Below are positions 1 to 11,004 of a stretch of DNA of 64,000 bases, one piece after another. The first letter of the stretch is position 1; every line of letters begins with the position of its first letter. The DNA lies in assembly GCA_947650285.1 (NCBI GenBank), contig CANTFL010000673.1, positions 84,842 to 148,841 on the forward strand, read 5' to 3'. The translations under genes and the position numbers were made by a program. A model generated the notes under the pieces. The model was not told the DNA's origin and did not search any database. It saw nothing but the letters and a program-made list of their open reading frames with translations. The DNA comes from Hyaloperonospora brassicae. Taxonomy: Eukaryota > Oomycota > Peronosporomycetes > Peronosporales > Peronosporaceae.

Positions 1-1043
1 TTCACCGCTGGCTGGAGCCGTTCGAGAAGAAGACAGACTACTTGGCCCTAGAACTTTCTCGCTACATCAAAACGCCGCTTGGAATTTCCTATCTACAGCT
101 GATGGACGTGCTATTGTCTCGAAGCTGTAGGTGTACTGACTTTGGGAATGGTGCCTGACTGACTTTGGGAATGGTGCTTAACTGACATGATGTTATGTTG
201 TGAGCAGCACACAAAGGGGACGGAAGCAAACTTTACATCATGCTTATTCTTGAGACACAAGCTCTCGAAAACAAGGGTGCCCACTACTACGACAACGGCT
301 ACCGTTGCCCGAGCTCAAGCAATGCAATCTACACTTGCACCGATGAAGAAGAGGAAGCTGAACAGCAAGATGCGAAGCACAGGACCATTGCATCATCCAG
401 CTCCGCCGATACTTCTGGAATCAGCAATCGTATAATCGCCCCTTCCGTAGACGGACGCGCAGTGCGTACAAACGGATGTCGACCGTCTATAGACCAGCAC
501 ACATCCAATGCCTTGTTTCTACGGGTTGATCGTGAAGACCATGAAGAACAGAACGACTTCTCCGAGCTTCGGGGTCTCCGAAGTTGGCCGGCAGTGTTTT
601 GCTATCCTGGAGGCTCGTCTCCTCCGCTCAACCACTGGCCGAACATCGTCAGCCTCATCATGGACAACCGCTCTTCGCTTGATTCTGTCCGCCCAGTGTA
701 AGCGCTCGATCTACATCTATTCCTCACGAATGCGTATTCATTGCCCACCTTGTTGCATGTGAACAGCTTCATGCATTTTGAGCGGCGGCAAAAGACGACG
801 TACCATATTGCGAGAGTGGACGTCGCTATGTACCTAGTTGTACTTGCAGAAGGGCTGAAGAAGTCAAATGAGAAAGTTACACAGGTAAGATGATACTTGC
901 CTGTGGATTCATCGCCGATAGCTTACTCACACTGAATCGTGAATGGTGAATAGGACTTTGTGCAAATAGTGGCGGAAAACCTGCAGCACTCCGGAGCCTT
1001 TGCGCCTCGCCTCTTTGCATCTGGCGCGCCTACCTCGGCATAG
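1..1043 (+). CDS. KICS2: KICSTOR subunit 2 (C12orf66) homologue, 3' part
   Basis: In animals KICS2 is a subunit of KICSTOR, which tethers GATOR1 to lysosomes so that amino-acid loss can switch off TORC1. Exons read as 1-126 (frame starting at base 3), 208-697, 767-884 and 954-1043 with stop TAG at 1041. All introns are GT-AG, 67-81 nt, with phases that fit. The recognition rests on the C-terminal third: a conserved NHWPNIVSLIMDNRSSLDSV stretch (from about 623), then a block containing HFERRQKTTYHIARV, then EGLKKSNEKVTQ and the terminal QHSGAFAPRLF. These line up in order with what I remember of the human protein (HWPN, STYFLTR, FESKKSE, KVFASLKP). The first exon (LQLMDVLLSRS) is a weaker match. 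The acidic and Ser-rich stretch in the middle (about 300-480) is not conserved and could contain a further intron. The 5' part lies outside the window. It is convergent with MAEA, 143 bp apart. Confidence 0.72.
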
Positions 1044-1186
1044 TCGCCTGTATCTTCGTCCAACGTGTTTGTTCGACACGACCATATTGGACACCATTCG
1101 CATCAGCATCTTTTCACAGCAATGTCTGCTTCAATCGTAGGGCTCATTCAGTCGGCTGTAGTCAGTCCCTCCACGAACAGGAACTG

Positions 1187-2775
1187 CTAAAGGATGTAAA
1201 CAGGCTTGACATCGCCCGGCGAAAATTCCTCGTGGGTATCCACACACCTGATCTTCCCGCTGGCGCTTTGCTGTGTAAGCAGCTCAATCCCTCGCTTGCT
1301 GTACACACGACCATTAGGCAGTACAAGTGGAGGGTTGTGCTCGTCCATGACACTTTGAGTAACGCGGCAAACCAGTCGCGAGTGCGGATGGTACGCAAAT
1401 GGAAGTCCCGTGCACAGTTGACTGCCCACTTCACTACATGCCGGGCAGATGGGTACGGGTGGTTCGGCACAAGCGTGTACGCGTTTGTTGCAGCCAGCAG
1501 CTACTTGGCCGCTGTTATCAGAATCGTCGCTTTTCGCCTCAAACGCTGCGCTTAACCCAATCGATCCCTCGTCGCTTGCAGCACCAATCTCTTTGTTGTT
1601 GCCAGTACCGTTGTCAGCACCTCCTTCTCTCTCTTGACGACTTCTCTTGCTTCGGGATCCATTCGTCGAAAGCACAGCCTTCGCGTTTGCGCTTCGGATG
1701 CGATGACACGCGCGTGTATTCAGCGTCGATAGCCCAGCGTGCAGCGCAATGCACAGCGACGGCGGGTCGTGCATTTCATACACTTTGTTGAACGTCTTGC
1801 AGAACATCTTGTCCAGCATCAGCCACCGATCCGCCGCAAAAAGCTGTTCGTAGGCCGCAATTCCGCACGTCTCGGGCGCCTCGAATGCCAACGTCGCGAG
1901 CGCTGTTTGCACGTCATTGATCGCGGCATCCCGAATCACCTGGTCGTCCGGTTGCAGTGCTAACGACGAGAAGTACGCGCGGGCGTACTGCACGGCCTCG
2001 AGCGGCTCCCGCGCGCGCACGAGCTCAATAAAGTCCTGCACCCGTAGACGTAGCTCCAGTAACGACTGCAGACGGCGTAACCGCGTGCCATTCTGAGCGC
2101 ACCACGCGAGTGCTGTCGTGGTCTGAAACGCCCGCAAGTCCGTTTGAACTGCGTGGCGTTCTGCATAGAGCTCGTGATCCACCAGCGACGTGAGATCTAC
2201 AGCAACAGACAACGGGAGCAGCACAACGGATGAGAGATACACACCTACAAAAAGGTGCGCCCACTACGACTCGTGATCTCTCTCGCAGCAGTCGATCTGC
2301 ACGACTAACTCCTTGATACAACGTGCACCTCCACCAGCGACGACGCACTTTTCGTATCGGCCACGAGTGTGCCACTCTGAAGGTGTCCCTGTCCCAGCAA
2401 GTAGTCGGCAATGAGGCGGTCGTGCAGAGCCTTTTCCTCGCGCAGGAGCGTACCCCCTGAGCCCTCTGCTCGATCTGTTGACTGGTGCAGCGTCTTGAGC
2501 GACCGCGCGCGCTTCACACAGCTCGCGAGATCGTCAAACTGCTTGAGCCCATTGTGCGAGACGCAGTGCTTCAAGTTCCGCAGCGTCGCTGCAATCTCTG
2601 CCACTGTCTCGACAGCTGTGTCAATGTCGAGACAGTGACGCGACTCGGCTTTTTCCAGTGCTCCGAGCTGTGCCCTGACGTGCGCGAGCTCCCGCGTGAG
2701 CTGTTTGTGGTACAGACGGAAGTTCCTGCTGACCTGTTCAAAGGGGACGCGCACGAGCGGGTGGCTGAGCTCCAT
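1187..2775 (-). CDS. MAEA: MAEA/GID9 (Fyv10) subunit of the GID/CTLH ubiquitin ligase
   Basis: MAEA pairs with RMND5 to form the catalytic RING heterodimer of the GID/CTLH E3 ligase. The ATG is at 2775 (MELSHPLVRVPFEQVSRNFR, matching the family's conserved N-terminus 'LKVPYE..NKRFR'). Exon 1 is 2775-2310; exon 2 is 2196-1187. The 113-nt intron (donor GTTAGT, acceptor TAG) is the phase-consistent choice I found, giving about 491 residues, against about 396 in human. Visible parts: helical N-terminus, a LisH-like DRLIADYLLGQGHL segment at the exon 1 end, CTLH region (LAWCAQNGTRLRRLQSLLELRLRVQ, split here by eye: ALAWCAQNGTRL, ELRLRVQDFIELVRA), and a C-terminal RING-like domain (CPACSEVGS, SRLVCRVTQ, NPPLVLPNGRVYS, ending VYIL). 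A low-complexity Ser/Asp/Asn insertion of about 70 residues separates CTLH and RING and explains the extra length. Exon junction is moderately sure; family assignment is firm. Confidence 0.9.
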
Positions 2776-2796
2776 TAGGGGCACGAGCGGAAGAAA

Positions 2797-2904
2797 TGGT
2801 ATGGTACGGTACGGTACGGTATGGTACGGCTGCTTTAAAGTGGGAAGAGAGAGTGACAGAGGGAGTAGTGGTGGGGTATATGTGAGTAGTGGTGGGGTAT
2901 CTGT
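2797..2904. repeat. short tandem repeats in the MAEA 5' leader
   Basis: Immediately upstream of the MAEA start codon, 2797-2829 is a run of TACGG/TATGG pentamers, and 2862-2904 holds two copies of a 21-bp unit (GAGTAGTGGTGGGGTAT plus 4). They lie where the 5' UTR or core promoter of MAEA should be. Confidence 0.7.
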
Positions 2905-2905
2905 T

Positions 2906-4205
2906 CTTCTGTGCTTGTGGGCGGTATCTAAAAGGCACACAGAACCCGATGTGGTTTGAATGCACAGTGAGTGTAGCGATAGCGTTTGGGTTGTTAGGTA
3001 ATCTGCGATTTCGTGTCGAGTTGATTCAGAGCTTTTGCCGGTCCCCATTTCGGTGGTCGCCCTGAGCGTATCGCATCTGACGAGCTATCGAGATGAGTGT
3101 GTACTGACATTGACCTGGTGTTAGATGGCTGCTCACGTCCTATGCGTTGTACGTTGTAGCTGGAATGGGCAATGTGACGTTGGGAAAGGAGAGTCTGAGA
3201 AGGCTGACACGCTGTAGTGTAATTGGGAAATGCATACAAAACACGGTCGACAGTGTTGATGTATTGCCGAGACAACTTCCTGCGTTTGAAATCGGTAAGG
3301 GAAAAAGTGGCTCCTGTGTGCATTGCAAAGGTCGTGTTGAAGATTGCAAAGACCTTCGAAGCATCTCAGTGGCTTTCTGAGGACACACCAAGCAGGGAAC
3401 GGATAGCATGAATGGCGATGAGCTTTTTGCTTCTGGTAGTTCATTCTACGACGATAGCCACATTTTCAATCAGCCCACTGTGTACCTCGGCCTCCTTTGC
3501 CTTGCAAACCTGTTCCAGACTCTCGCCATCGATCAGCTTCGGTCGAGTGAGTGTTCGTATCCATCTCGACGTGATCAACTAGATGCTCCAAAATCGACGC
3601 GGGGTCACGGCTACACAGCTGTCTCAGCTAGATTCTAGCTCCTACTCCAGCGCGTGTTTCGTCACCTCAACCTCCTTCGAGCCGTTTATGTATCTCCCCA
3701 TGTCTGGGTCTTCTGGGGAAACAGAGAGCCCAAATGAACAGCTCCGGGTTATGGACTGGATCTCGGCCTAGGAAGCTATTGATCAGTGCGAGATAGTTGG
3801 TCAATATATTGTTGATGTTGTCGACCCTCCTCCCGGCGCTCTTCAGAGTCTAACGCGTCATGCAGATAGTCGCAACACTAAATTATCGATTACTATTGAG
3901 ATGGTGCCGACCCATCGGCTTGATCTTGGCTGTTGCGATTGCTGGTAGAGATTAATTTAAAGTTTAGCAAAAAGCAGGCAACCCGTGATATACGGCTCTG
4001 CCCAGTCAAGTAGGAAAAGACTTTGTCAATCTACTGCACAATTAGAGCTTCCACAAATGCTAGCGCTACATGTAAAAGGTTGAAAGACATGTTCTCTCAA
4101 CTGGACCTGTGCCGGACCATGAAGGAATTTAAAAGCTGAAAAAATTGTCAGATTACGGACGATACGTAACAATACGCTTCGATTTTTATCTTTCCTGTGC
4201 GCTTT
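2906..4205. other. gene-poor stretch with short unidentified coding-like tracts
   Basis: No gene recognised. Two plus-strand tracts look weakly coding (3210-3411 and 3408-3638), but neither matches a family I know, and in-frame stops break them. They may be remnants of a decayed gene or transposon. Confidence 0.35.
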
Positions 4206-4298
4206 TGTCTTGGGTAGTGATGATGTCTTGGGTAGTGATGATGTAATTGCTCTATAATATAAAAAAGGTCAGGGGGTATATCTCGGGGGGGGGGGGGG
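4206..4298. repeat. 18-bp duplication followed by a 14-nt G run
   Basis: At 4206-4241 an 18-bp unit (TGTCTTGGGTAGTGATGA) occurs twice in tandem. At 4285-4298 there are 14 consecutive G, a hard stretch for sequencing, so its length may be unreliable. Confidence 0.75.
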
Positions 4299-4339
4299 TG
4301 TCGCCGCATAGACGTTCGCCAGCTAATAGGATACATACT

Positions 4340-4560
4340 TCCTTTTTCGACATAAACAAGTTATTCGACGTTTATTGGGAGAGGCTACATACACCTAGCA
4401 TTGTTGCAAAATACACCGCCGCCAATCCATTAGACTTAATGTTTATATGACAACCGTTGAATCTCATTTGGGCCACGTCAATTCAAATATTACAGGATAT
4501 GCTAAGTAGAAAGGCACCTGTTACATAGCCATGTCAAATCAAAAAGAAAATCTTCGTTGT
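4340..4560 (+). repeat. left long TIR of the Mutator-like element
   Basis: Matches the reverse complement of 5480-5710 over roughly 200 bp with scattered substitutions. The best-preserved part runs from 4378 to 4530. The outer boundary is uncertain. Confidence 0.7.
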
Positions 4561-4894
4561 CTAACGCATGATGATGAGCCCTTCATCCACATCCACATCC
4601 ACTGCTGCCACTGCTACAGTCGCTAATACTGATACTAATTCTGTCCACCTTCACTACTTCTGCTGCCACTGCTACGGTTGTTAATGCTGATTCTAATTCT
4701 GTCGTCGCTGACAATCAGGTTAAGTTCTAAGTTGATGCTGGCCCTAATCCTGCCGCCGCTGATCTCTCATGGATCTGTGAAGGATCTCCACCGGTCGGGC
4801 CTTTTGACAGTCATTAGACGGCTGATGAGGTTTTAAAGCAGGACGCCGTACGCTAAGGCGTTGCTATTAGTGTATCCCGCGGCTGTTCGATTGG

Positions 4895-5403
4895 TCCCAA
4901 GCGCAGTTTTCTCACATGTTGGCAGAAAAGATATCATAGGAGATCCCACAGTCGGCACACGTTCAATGTGAGATCGCGGAACAAAAAAGGTCGGCTGTTC
5001 ATGCGAGCTCGTGATCATGTATGGCAAGCACGACCCCGAAGAAATTGCCTGGTCAACGATTTTAGTGGACAACTGATACACCGGCCACTCTCGTTGTATC
5101 AGCAAGACCATGCTCTCAACGCCACCGGCGGCGCGACGTGCGACGCTTTACATTGACGATATTAATTCTAAGGTCGTCCAGATGCATCAGGATGGATCTG
5201 CTCCACGGGTATGTGTGCGTGTCGAAGTCATATACAGCAGGCCATTATCTGTTTTTTGTCTGTATGTGATTATTATAGGCCATTTCAAACCAGTTTAAGG
5301 AGGCTGGTGTCCTTATGAATACCAAGGACGTCGACAATATCGTTTACAAGGCAAAGAGGAAGAAAATTGGTGGAAATTACACACGGAAGCTTTGCTGCAG
5401 CAC
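4895..5403 (+). pseudogene. decayed MULE/FAR1-type transposase fragment
   Basis: Plus-strand fragments read as a CSCELV...YGKHD segment followed by a short His/Cys stretch (about 4985-5100), then a tract with YIDDINSKVVQMHQDGSAPR ending at 5209. An apparent 70-nt GT-AG intron (about 5210-5279) joins it to a tract with AISNQFKEAGVLMNTKDVDN. This layout resembles the zinc-binding DNA-binding region and the 'lTtKDVyN' segment seen before the DDE domain of Mutator-like transposases. Stops and a frame break interrupt it and no DDE domain remains. The family call is inference from motif style. Confidence 0.45.
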
Positions 5404-5479
5404 ATGAAGGACCAGCATATTAAATCTACGGTTGCAGTGTAAAGCCGCGGGTGCATTTTAATAACCTTATTCTATAGTT

Positions 5480-5710
5480 TATTGAATTGGCGTGGCCTGG
5501 CTCCGTTACAGGTGTCTTTCTACTTAGCTTATCCTGCAATATTCGAAGTGACGTGGCCTGAATGTGACACAACGGTTGCCATATAAACATTGAGTCTAAT
5601 GGATAGGCGGCGGTGTATTTAGCAATCATGTTAGGTGTATGTAGCCTCTCCCCGTTTATTCTCAAGAATAAAGAGTGTAAGATATTTAAACGACAAAAAG
5701 AAAAATACGT
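5480..5710 (-). repeat. right long TIR of the Mutator-like element
   Basis: Inverted partner of 4340-4560 (see that entry). Confidence 0.7.
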
Positions 5711-6548
5711 CTGATAAATATATATATTGAGCATAAAGGATGCCTTATGATATGTGCAAGACATTGTACGAACAAACGCAGCGCACGACATAGGGGATGT
5801 ACGTGTATATGTTTTTTGGTCATTGTTGGTTATACAAACGTGGATTCATTAGTTTATGCATTCTCGGTGGTCATCAGTCCGCCTGCTGGCCCTTGCCTGC
5901 TGGCCTTGGACGGACTTGGATTGGCGATTTGTTGGTGTTCATCGCTCAACTGTTCACCATAAAGACAGTTTACAAGCGCGGACCCTGCCTCATCCTAAAG
6001 ACCTTAGATGACGCGTCACCGGTATTCTTTGTTGACGCAGGGAGATCGATCGGTCAAAGAAGTAGCATAATCGATTGGAAGTATGTTGTGCGCTGCATGA
6101 TCGATGTGAACGAGAATGCCGAGATACGTAAGCTGATGTGTTATAACGTCTTCTGCCAATCGACATACTGCATCCGTTTAGACAGATTCAAGACGGCAAG
6201 ATCGCGAGCCATACCACCATTACTTTAACCAATAGCAGCATCTCTCGTGACGACTATAAGACTGCACGAGGATTGTGCGCTCTGCCAGCTGCATTACACA
6301 TTGCATGTCCGTGATCAAAAGTCGTGGATCCTAAGCAGTATTATCTAGTTTTTTCTTATGCGCAGCTAGCCGCTGTGACCACAATTATTCTTGCCACAAT
6401 GTTGATCGCACGGCGTGGAAGACGCAAGTAGCAGACAGTACCTAAACCTTTATTTCAATGCTCGTCTTCTAGGCTAGGTACAAAAGTGTAGTTTACTAGC
6501 GTCAACGCCCTGATGCACACTAAGTGAGGTCTCGACTCTGTAGTGTCT
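5711..6548. other. unidentified stretch
   Basis: One plus-strand open frame of 143 codons (5797-6228) is present. Its first part is hydrophobic and it has no family signature; I cannot call it a gene. Nothing else seen. Confidence 0.3.
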
Positions 6549-7548
6549 ACCTATACAAACTTATGCTGCGTTAAAAGTGAAAGGGTAGCCACGACACATT
6601 GATGCAAGTACGTTCGGTGATGACCGTCATCCCCTTCCAAATTATGTCGTTTAAAAGCGTGCGCTGCCTTTACGTTGTCATCGCTATCACACTCTGTTGA
6701 CATGGTCAAATGCCTTTCTATTCCTGTCAATATATCTGAAGGCTCTTCTGTTAACACAGTGGTCTTGCCGTCAAGTACTCCACGAGCATCTGCATGGCAA
6801 TCTGCAATTTCGCCAACAAGTTCCTGTCATCTCTTTAGTTTATGATCTCATTATGCTGCCTTCATTGACCTGTCGTCTTGCACTGCCAACATTTGATTCT
6901 ACAACATCTTTTTCGTTATTGTAGCGCGACACGTTGCCATTGCGCTGTCTCTTGAAGCCTAAATTAGTGATACCACCACAGGCGACAGCTGGACGAACTC
7001 ATGTGTCAGACCAATCGAAGCTGGCTGAGCAGATTGAAGGTACGCGGCTTTGCAGACAACGGACAGACGAAATTGTCGAGCTACGCTTGAAGCGTTAATA
7101 AATCTTACTCTGTTCCTACGTGATGACCTGCATTTTTGTAAAACGCCTGTAAGGTGAGTGATCAACCAAGTAACAAATGAAGTATGAACCCGTTTGAAGG
7201 ACTATAGGCATAGTGTTTGTTACCGTACAGAATCGAATCTTGGTGCATGTTCGTTTTAGTTCTTCATAGGATCTTTTTGTTTTTCCATCTTTTGGCGTGC
7301 TTTTTTGTTCTTGTCATAATATGGTGCAGCTTTTGTATTGACCCTGATACACATTATTTGAGCCCAACTTTTCTAGGTTTGATGCGAATTGAAAGGCCGA
7401 CTGTCTGCTTCTCACCGATTGCGCGCAATTCTTCTTGATACAGGGACTTACTTACTTGCCCGCTGACGTCATGGTCTTTCTCTGCCAATAAGCAGCGTGT
7501 CGTTAGCTGCTGCTGAATGGTAGCCACAAAGATAATATCCTCGATCAT
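6549..7548 (-). pseudogene. possible decayed coiled-coil gene fragments
   Basis: Several minus-strand tracts with coiled-coil-like or charged composition follow each other: 7548-7354 (MIEDIIFVATIQQQLTTRCL...), a shorter tract near 7165-6959, and 6830-6549 (QELVGEIADCHADARGVLDG...TQHKFV). They are in different frames with stops between and cannot be joined by convincing introns. Could equally be chance open frames. Confidence 0.2.
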
Positions 7549-8102
7549 GACAATCTTTTATTCGCGGAATAAATTTTCCGCTACGAAAGTATCACATGGA
7601 TCTTACAATTGCTGTCAATGTCTAGCCACGGACTCATCTTGTTACGACATCGACACGCGCTCAATGTGTCATAATTCGTCGAATGTTTGCAAATGAGATG
7701 ATACAAAACGATGGCTTGATCCAAACATACTCTCGTTGCCAAGTCTGACATCGGAAGCGCATTAACATTTTCGTTAATTTACAAGTCGCTTCCTCGGTCG
7801 TCCAGTGTCTGACCGAAGTTTGCTAACAACACTGGAAAACAATACAGAGCTAACAGGCGGACATCTTGACGGTACGCTCTTTTGTGTTGCTCGGTTCTTT
7901 ACCATCTCGAACCCTATTTTTTCGCGCGCTTCAGTACCCACAATGGTGTAATTTCCCGTGCACGGCCTAACGACTAGGTCGAGGAATTCAGCCTACAACG
8001 GGAACTGCAGGCCATTTATAACTCGGTTGCCAAGTCTTGCGGCATAGCGAGGGAGTCGTTGGCCATCATCACGATTGCCCCGCTATGCCATGACAAGCGA
8101 CT

Positions 8103-9788
8103 TCAAAAGGCGGGGGACTTGAGGTCCTGCGCCGAAAACTTGGCCGAAACACTGAATCTTGGAAGGCTTTCGCTGTAGAGGGGCAAGATGTGGCCCATCA
8201 ACTGGCCCCAGTCGTTGCGCGACTCCGCGTGGAAGTAGCCGTAAGCAAAGTACGAAAGCGCTCCGATCGCCATCCAGGCCACACTTAAACCGAGCGCTAC
8301 GTAGCTGATCTGCGCGATCATGTACCAGTTGGCGAGAATACAAAGCGCTGGAACAAACGGCACCAGTGGAGCGGCGTATAGACCCGGCGCGTTGCCAGCT
8401 TGTGGACACTTGACGAAAAGCACGACGGAGATTGCCACGGTCGCGACAAGAGAGATCGTAGCGAGAATGAGGCACACGGTGGATGCATTGTTCTGATAGC
8501 CCTCCTGGAACAGAAAAGCGGTGCATCCAGCGGCAACAACCAGCGCGGCAACGAGCACTGGGGACAGCTTTGGCGACTGGGGCTTCATCCGCACTAATAT
8601 CAGCGACACATTCGCGAAGATGAACGACATGATGGCACCGAAATTCACAATCTCCCACAAAGTGTTGAACGGCACTGTGACAGCAATGACTGTGGAGATA
8701 AGTCCTGTGATGAGCGTGTTCTTGAACAAATTGCCCTTGGCATCGACTTCAGCAAATATACGCGGCAAGAGCCCGTCGCACGCGAGTGCGTAATTGAGAC
8801 GAGGTTGAGCCAGGAATCCAATGAGGGCCACCACGGGCATTGTCACGATCTCACCGGCCCGCACGACGGTTCCAGCCCATTTCCAGCCATGGCCCTCGAA
8901 TCCAACACCAAAGCTGCCTGCTTCGAGATAGGGCACCATGCCAGCCAGCACGAGCGAGCAGAGCGCGCTGAGCACCATTGTGCCAATGGCGACAATCATG
9001 ACGGCGGTCGGCATGATCTTCTTGGGGTCCTTTGTCTCGCCAGCGAGGCAGCAGACCTCGTCGAAACCAGCGTAGCCGAAGAACGCCTGCGAAGCGCCAG
9101 TGACAACACCCTGCAGTCCGAAGGCCATTGTCCCATCCACTTCACTGCGCACGGGAACGAAAGGGGACAAGTGGTTCAGGTCCATGGCAGCAATCCCAGC
9201 GACAACAATGAATGCCACGACACCCATCTTGATGACCGTCACCGTGTTCACAAAGACTTTGCCGAACTGGACGCCCATCAAGAGCACGACCATGCTCAAG
9301 AACTGGATGAGCCCACCGCTGAGGTTGGCCGACTGCAGGTTAAGCCAATGGAAGCTCTGGTCCGGGTGCTCGAGGACCAGCCACTCCTCGACTTTGTCGC
9401 CCCAGCTCCGCGCCACACCGGCACCACTCACTGCGTACTCGAGAGTCAGCAGCCACGCAGCCACGACAGCCGGGAGCTCACCGATCGTGTGGTAAGCATA
9501 GGCGTACGTGCTGCCCGAGGACGGTACGCGCGTGGAGAGCTCCATGTACGACAATGCATTGAGGCAGCAAATGACGCCGCCAATGAGCCAACTCACTGCA
9601 GCCGCAGGACCAGCAGTTTGGCTGATGATGGACCCGGCCGTGGAAAAGATGCCGCTGCCAATGGTGGCGCCTACGCCAATGCAGCACAAGTCAAAGAGGT
9701 TTAGCGTGCGGGGAATGTCCTGCGAGTTCTCTTCGGCGTGGATCACCCAAATGGGTTTGGTCCGCCACAGTGCAGCGAAACCTGCCAT
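8103..9788 (-). CDS. cationic amino-acid transporter (APC superfamily, CAT type)
   Basis: A single-exon, 561-residue integral membrane transporter. The start ATG at 9788 is preceded in frame by a TAG stop, so it is complete. The N-terminal LNLFDLCCIGVGATIGSGIF is the APC 'G-(A/S)-x-I-G-(S/A)-G-I' substrate-binding motif of TM1. The segment YMELSTRVPSSGSTYAYAYH and the TM3 tract (LLTLEYAVSGAGVARSWGDK), plus GFDEVCCLAGETKDPKK in the middle, are typical of the CAT subfamily (TC 2.A.3.3), which imports Arg/Lys or other amino acids. About 12 hydrophobic segments can be counted, the family's usual number. It sits alone between repeat tracts, with no neighbour nearer than several kilobases on its 5' side. 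Substrate cannot be read from sequence. Confidence 0.92.
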   Translation of the reverse strand: MAGFAALWRTKPIWVIHAEENSQDIPRTLNLFDLCCIGVGATIGSGIFSTAGSIISQTAGPAAAVSWLIGGVICCLNALSYMELSTRVPSSGSTYAYAYHTIGELPAVVAAWLLTLEYAVSGAGVARSWGDKVEEWLVLEHPDQSFHWLNLQSANLSGGLIQFLSMVVLLMGVQFGKVFVNTVTVIKMGVVAFIVVAGIAAMDLNHLSPFVPVRSEVDGTMAFGLQGVVTGASQAFFGYAGFDEVCCLAGETKDPKKIMPTAVMIVAIGTMVLSALCSLVLAGMVPYLEAGSFGVGFEGHGWKWAGTVVRAGEIVTMPVVALIGFLAQPRLNYALACDGLLPRIFAEVDAKGNLFKNTLITGLISTVIAVTVPFNTLWEIVNFGAIMSFIFANVSLILVRMKPQSPKLSPVLVAALVVAAGCTAFLFQEGYQNNASTVCLILATISLVATVAISVVLFVKCPQAGNAPGLYAAPLVPFVPALCILANWYMIAQISYVALGLSVAWMAIGALSYFAYGYFHAESRNDWGQLMGHILPLYSESLPRFSVSAKFSAQDLKSPAF

Positions 9789-10963
9789 CAAAATGGGGCT
9801 CTACTGGGTGTCCGGAACCGCAAACAAGCGGTGCGAGGGCACTGGCGACGGCAAAAGCGAGAATGGAATACGAGCTGCGCTTGTCAATGGGCGGCGGGTG
9901 CATCGCGTGCAGCCAATGGCACTACGTCAGACGCGCGCGTTATGCTAAGCGCCTCGACTCTGACCCGTTTGTGGGGGATACACTGGACGACAGGGATCCG
10001 GATGTCTTTGGCGAACGCGTGTTGGCCTTCAGGAGAAATGAATGGTGATGGCATCTTCACAGCACTAGTAAGGGCACAACTGGACCACGTCGACGGAGCG
10101 GTTCTGTGAAGCGCGAAAGAGGCCGCGACAACAGCTACGAATGCCATTGTAGTAGTGTGTATAGCGTTTCGCGGCCTGAGGGAATAGCTGCTGCCGCTAC
10201 TGTCGTACGGGGCTGCAAAAAGAGACTCCTCGTGGAGGTCGCACAGCACATCGCGGGACTGTACACGAGTGTTACAGACGCGCCGCGAAAAAACTGATCT
10301 TTGGTTGCCGCGACTGACTTGTTCAGTACGTTCTGCCTGAGCTCGACGAGATGCGTGACACTGCTTGAGGCGGATGGATAAGCTCTAAACAAGTGTGCTC
10401 GCCAAAGTAGCCGCCACCGATGACGATCCACTCGTTGCAGGACCTATGCATGAGCCCTTTGTGTTCCCGCAGAGAGCTGGGTCACACAGCGCTTTGCGAA
10501 GGTCGGCGCGAAACATCTCTTCAGTGTACGACAGATGCTGTGTTCGCGGCAGCATTGTAGTCGCACGCATTGTACCTGCGGTGCGGCAACCACAGGAGCT
10601 CAGATCGCGCTACAGCCGCTTCTGCGAGTGGATGGTCCTGTTCGCCTGCTGCTCTTTCGTTCAGGTCGTCATAGGTCTTGACAGGCTCGGTAGCCAAGAG
10701 AATGGGGCGGCAGATGACTAGGTAAGCGCAAACACTATCACGCCACACACAATGGCAAACTCCATGAAAGACAGAGGTCAGCGAGCACGAGGGCCTGAGC
10801 CCGACGAAATCGCGCGGCGAGTCGAAGGTCTCGATGTCGTTGACGTAGCAGAAAGTGTTCGACGATCAATGACGTCCTGATTAGTGTCAAACACAACGTC
10901 CCTTGCGCACAGGCCAAAGAACGTTCCGATCCACTAAGCGTTTCACTACAATCTAGTTAGCGC
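9789..10963. other. upstream region of the permease, no gene seen
   Basis: Base composition is close to genic, and several overlapping 60-120-codon frames occur on both strands (for example 9884-10249 minus, 10395-10721 plus), but none shows a family motif or favoured frame. Probably permease 5' region and decayed sequence. Confidence 0.4.
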
Positions 10964-11004
10964 CTATCGTAGCAACTGTGCATCACACACAGTTGCTACG
11001 ATAG
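10964..11004. repeat. perfect 17-bp inverted repeat (hairpin)
   Basis: CTATCGTAGCAACTGTG (10964-10980) is followed after a 7-nt loop by its exact reverse complement at 10988-11004. No transposon ends or genes adjoin it. Confidence 0.9.

Larger units (their letters stand above)
4340..5710 (+). mobile_element. Mutator-like element with long terminal inverted repeats
   Basis: About 1.37 kb bounded by long inverted repeats (left about 4340-4560, right about 5480-5710 as reverse complement). Shared blocks include GAGAGGCTACATACACCTA at 4380 on the plus strand and, inverted, at 5633-5651. Between them lies a decayed plus-strand reading frame resembling the zinc-binding N-terminal part of Mutator/FAR1-type transposases. 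Long TIRs of 100-500 bp are typical of MULEs. The outer ends are too diverged for me to place a 9-bp target duplication. The element is too short and broken to be autonomous. Confidence 0.6.

Noticed and set aside
5797..6228. 143-codon plus-strand ORF as a secreted or membrane effector
   Set aside because: No signal-peptide cleavage context, no RXLR, dEER or LFLAK motif, and composition like the neighbouring non-coding sequence.
7972..8183. Plus-strand tract of about 70 codons overlapping the permease 3' end
   Set aside because: Looks coding (helical, no stops) but is short, lacks a start and family match, and half of it is antisense to the permease.
8805..9704. 299-codon plus-strand open frame
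   Set aside because: It is antisense to the permease, His/Ser-rich and without domains; the minus strand encodes a clear transporter.
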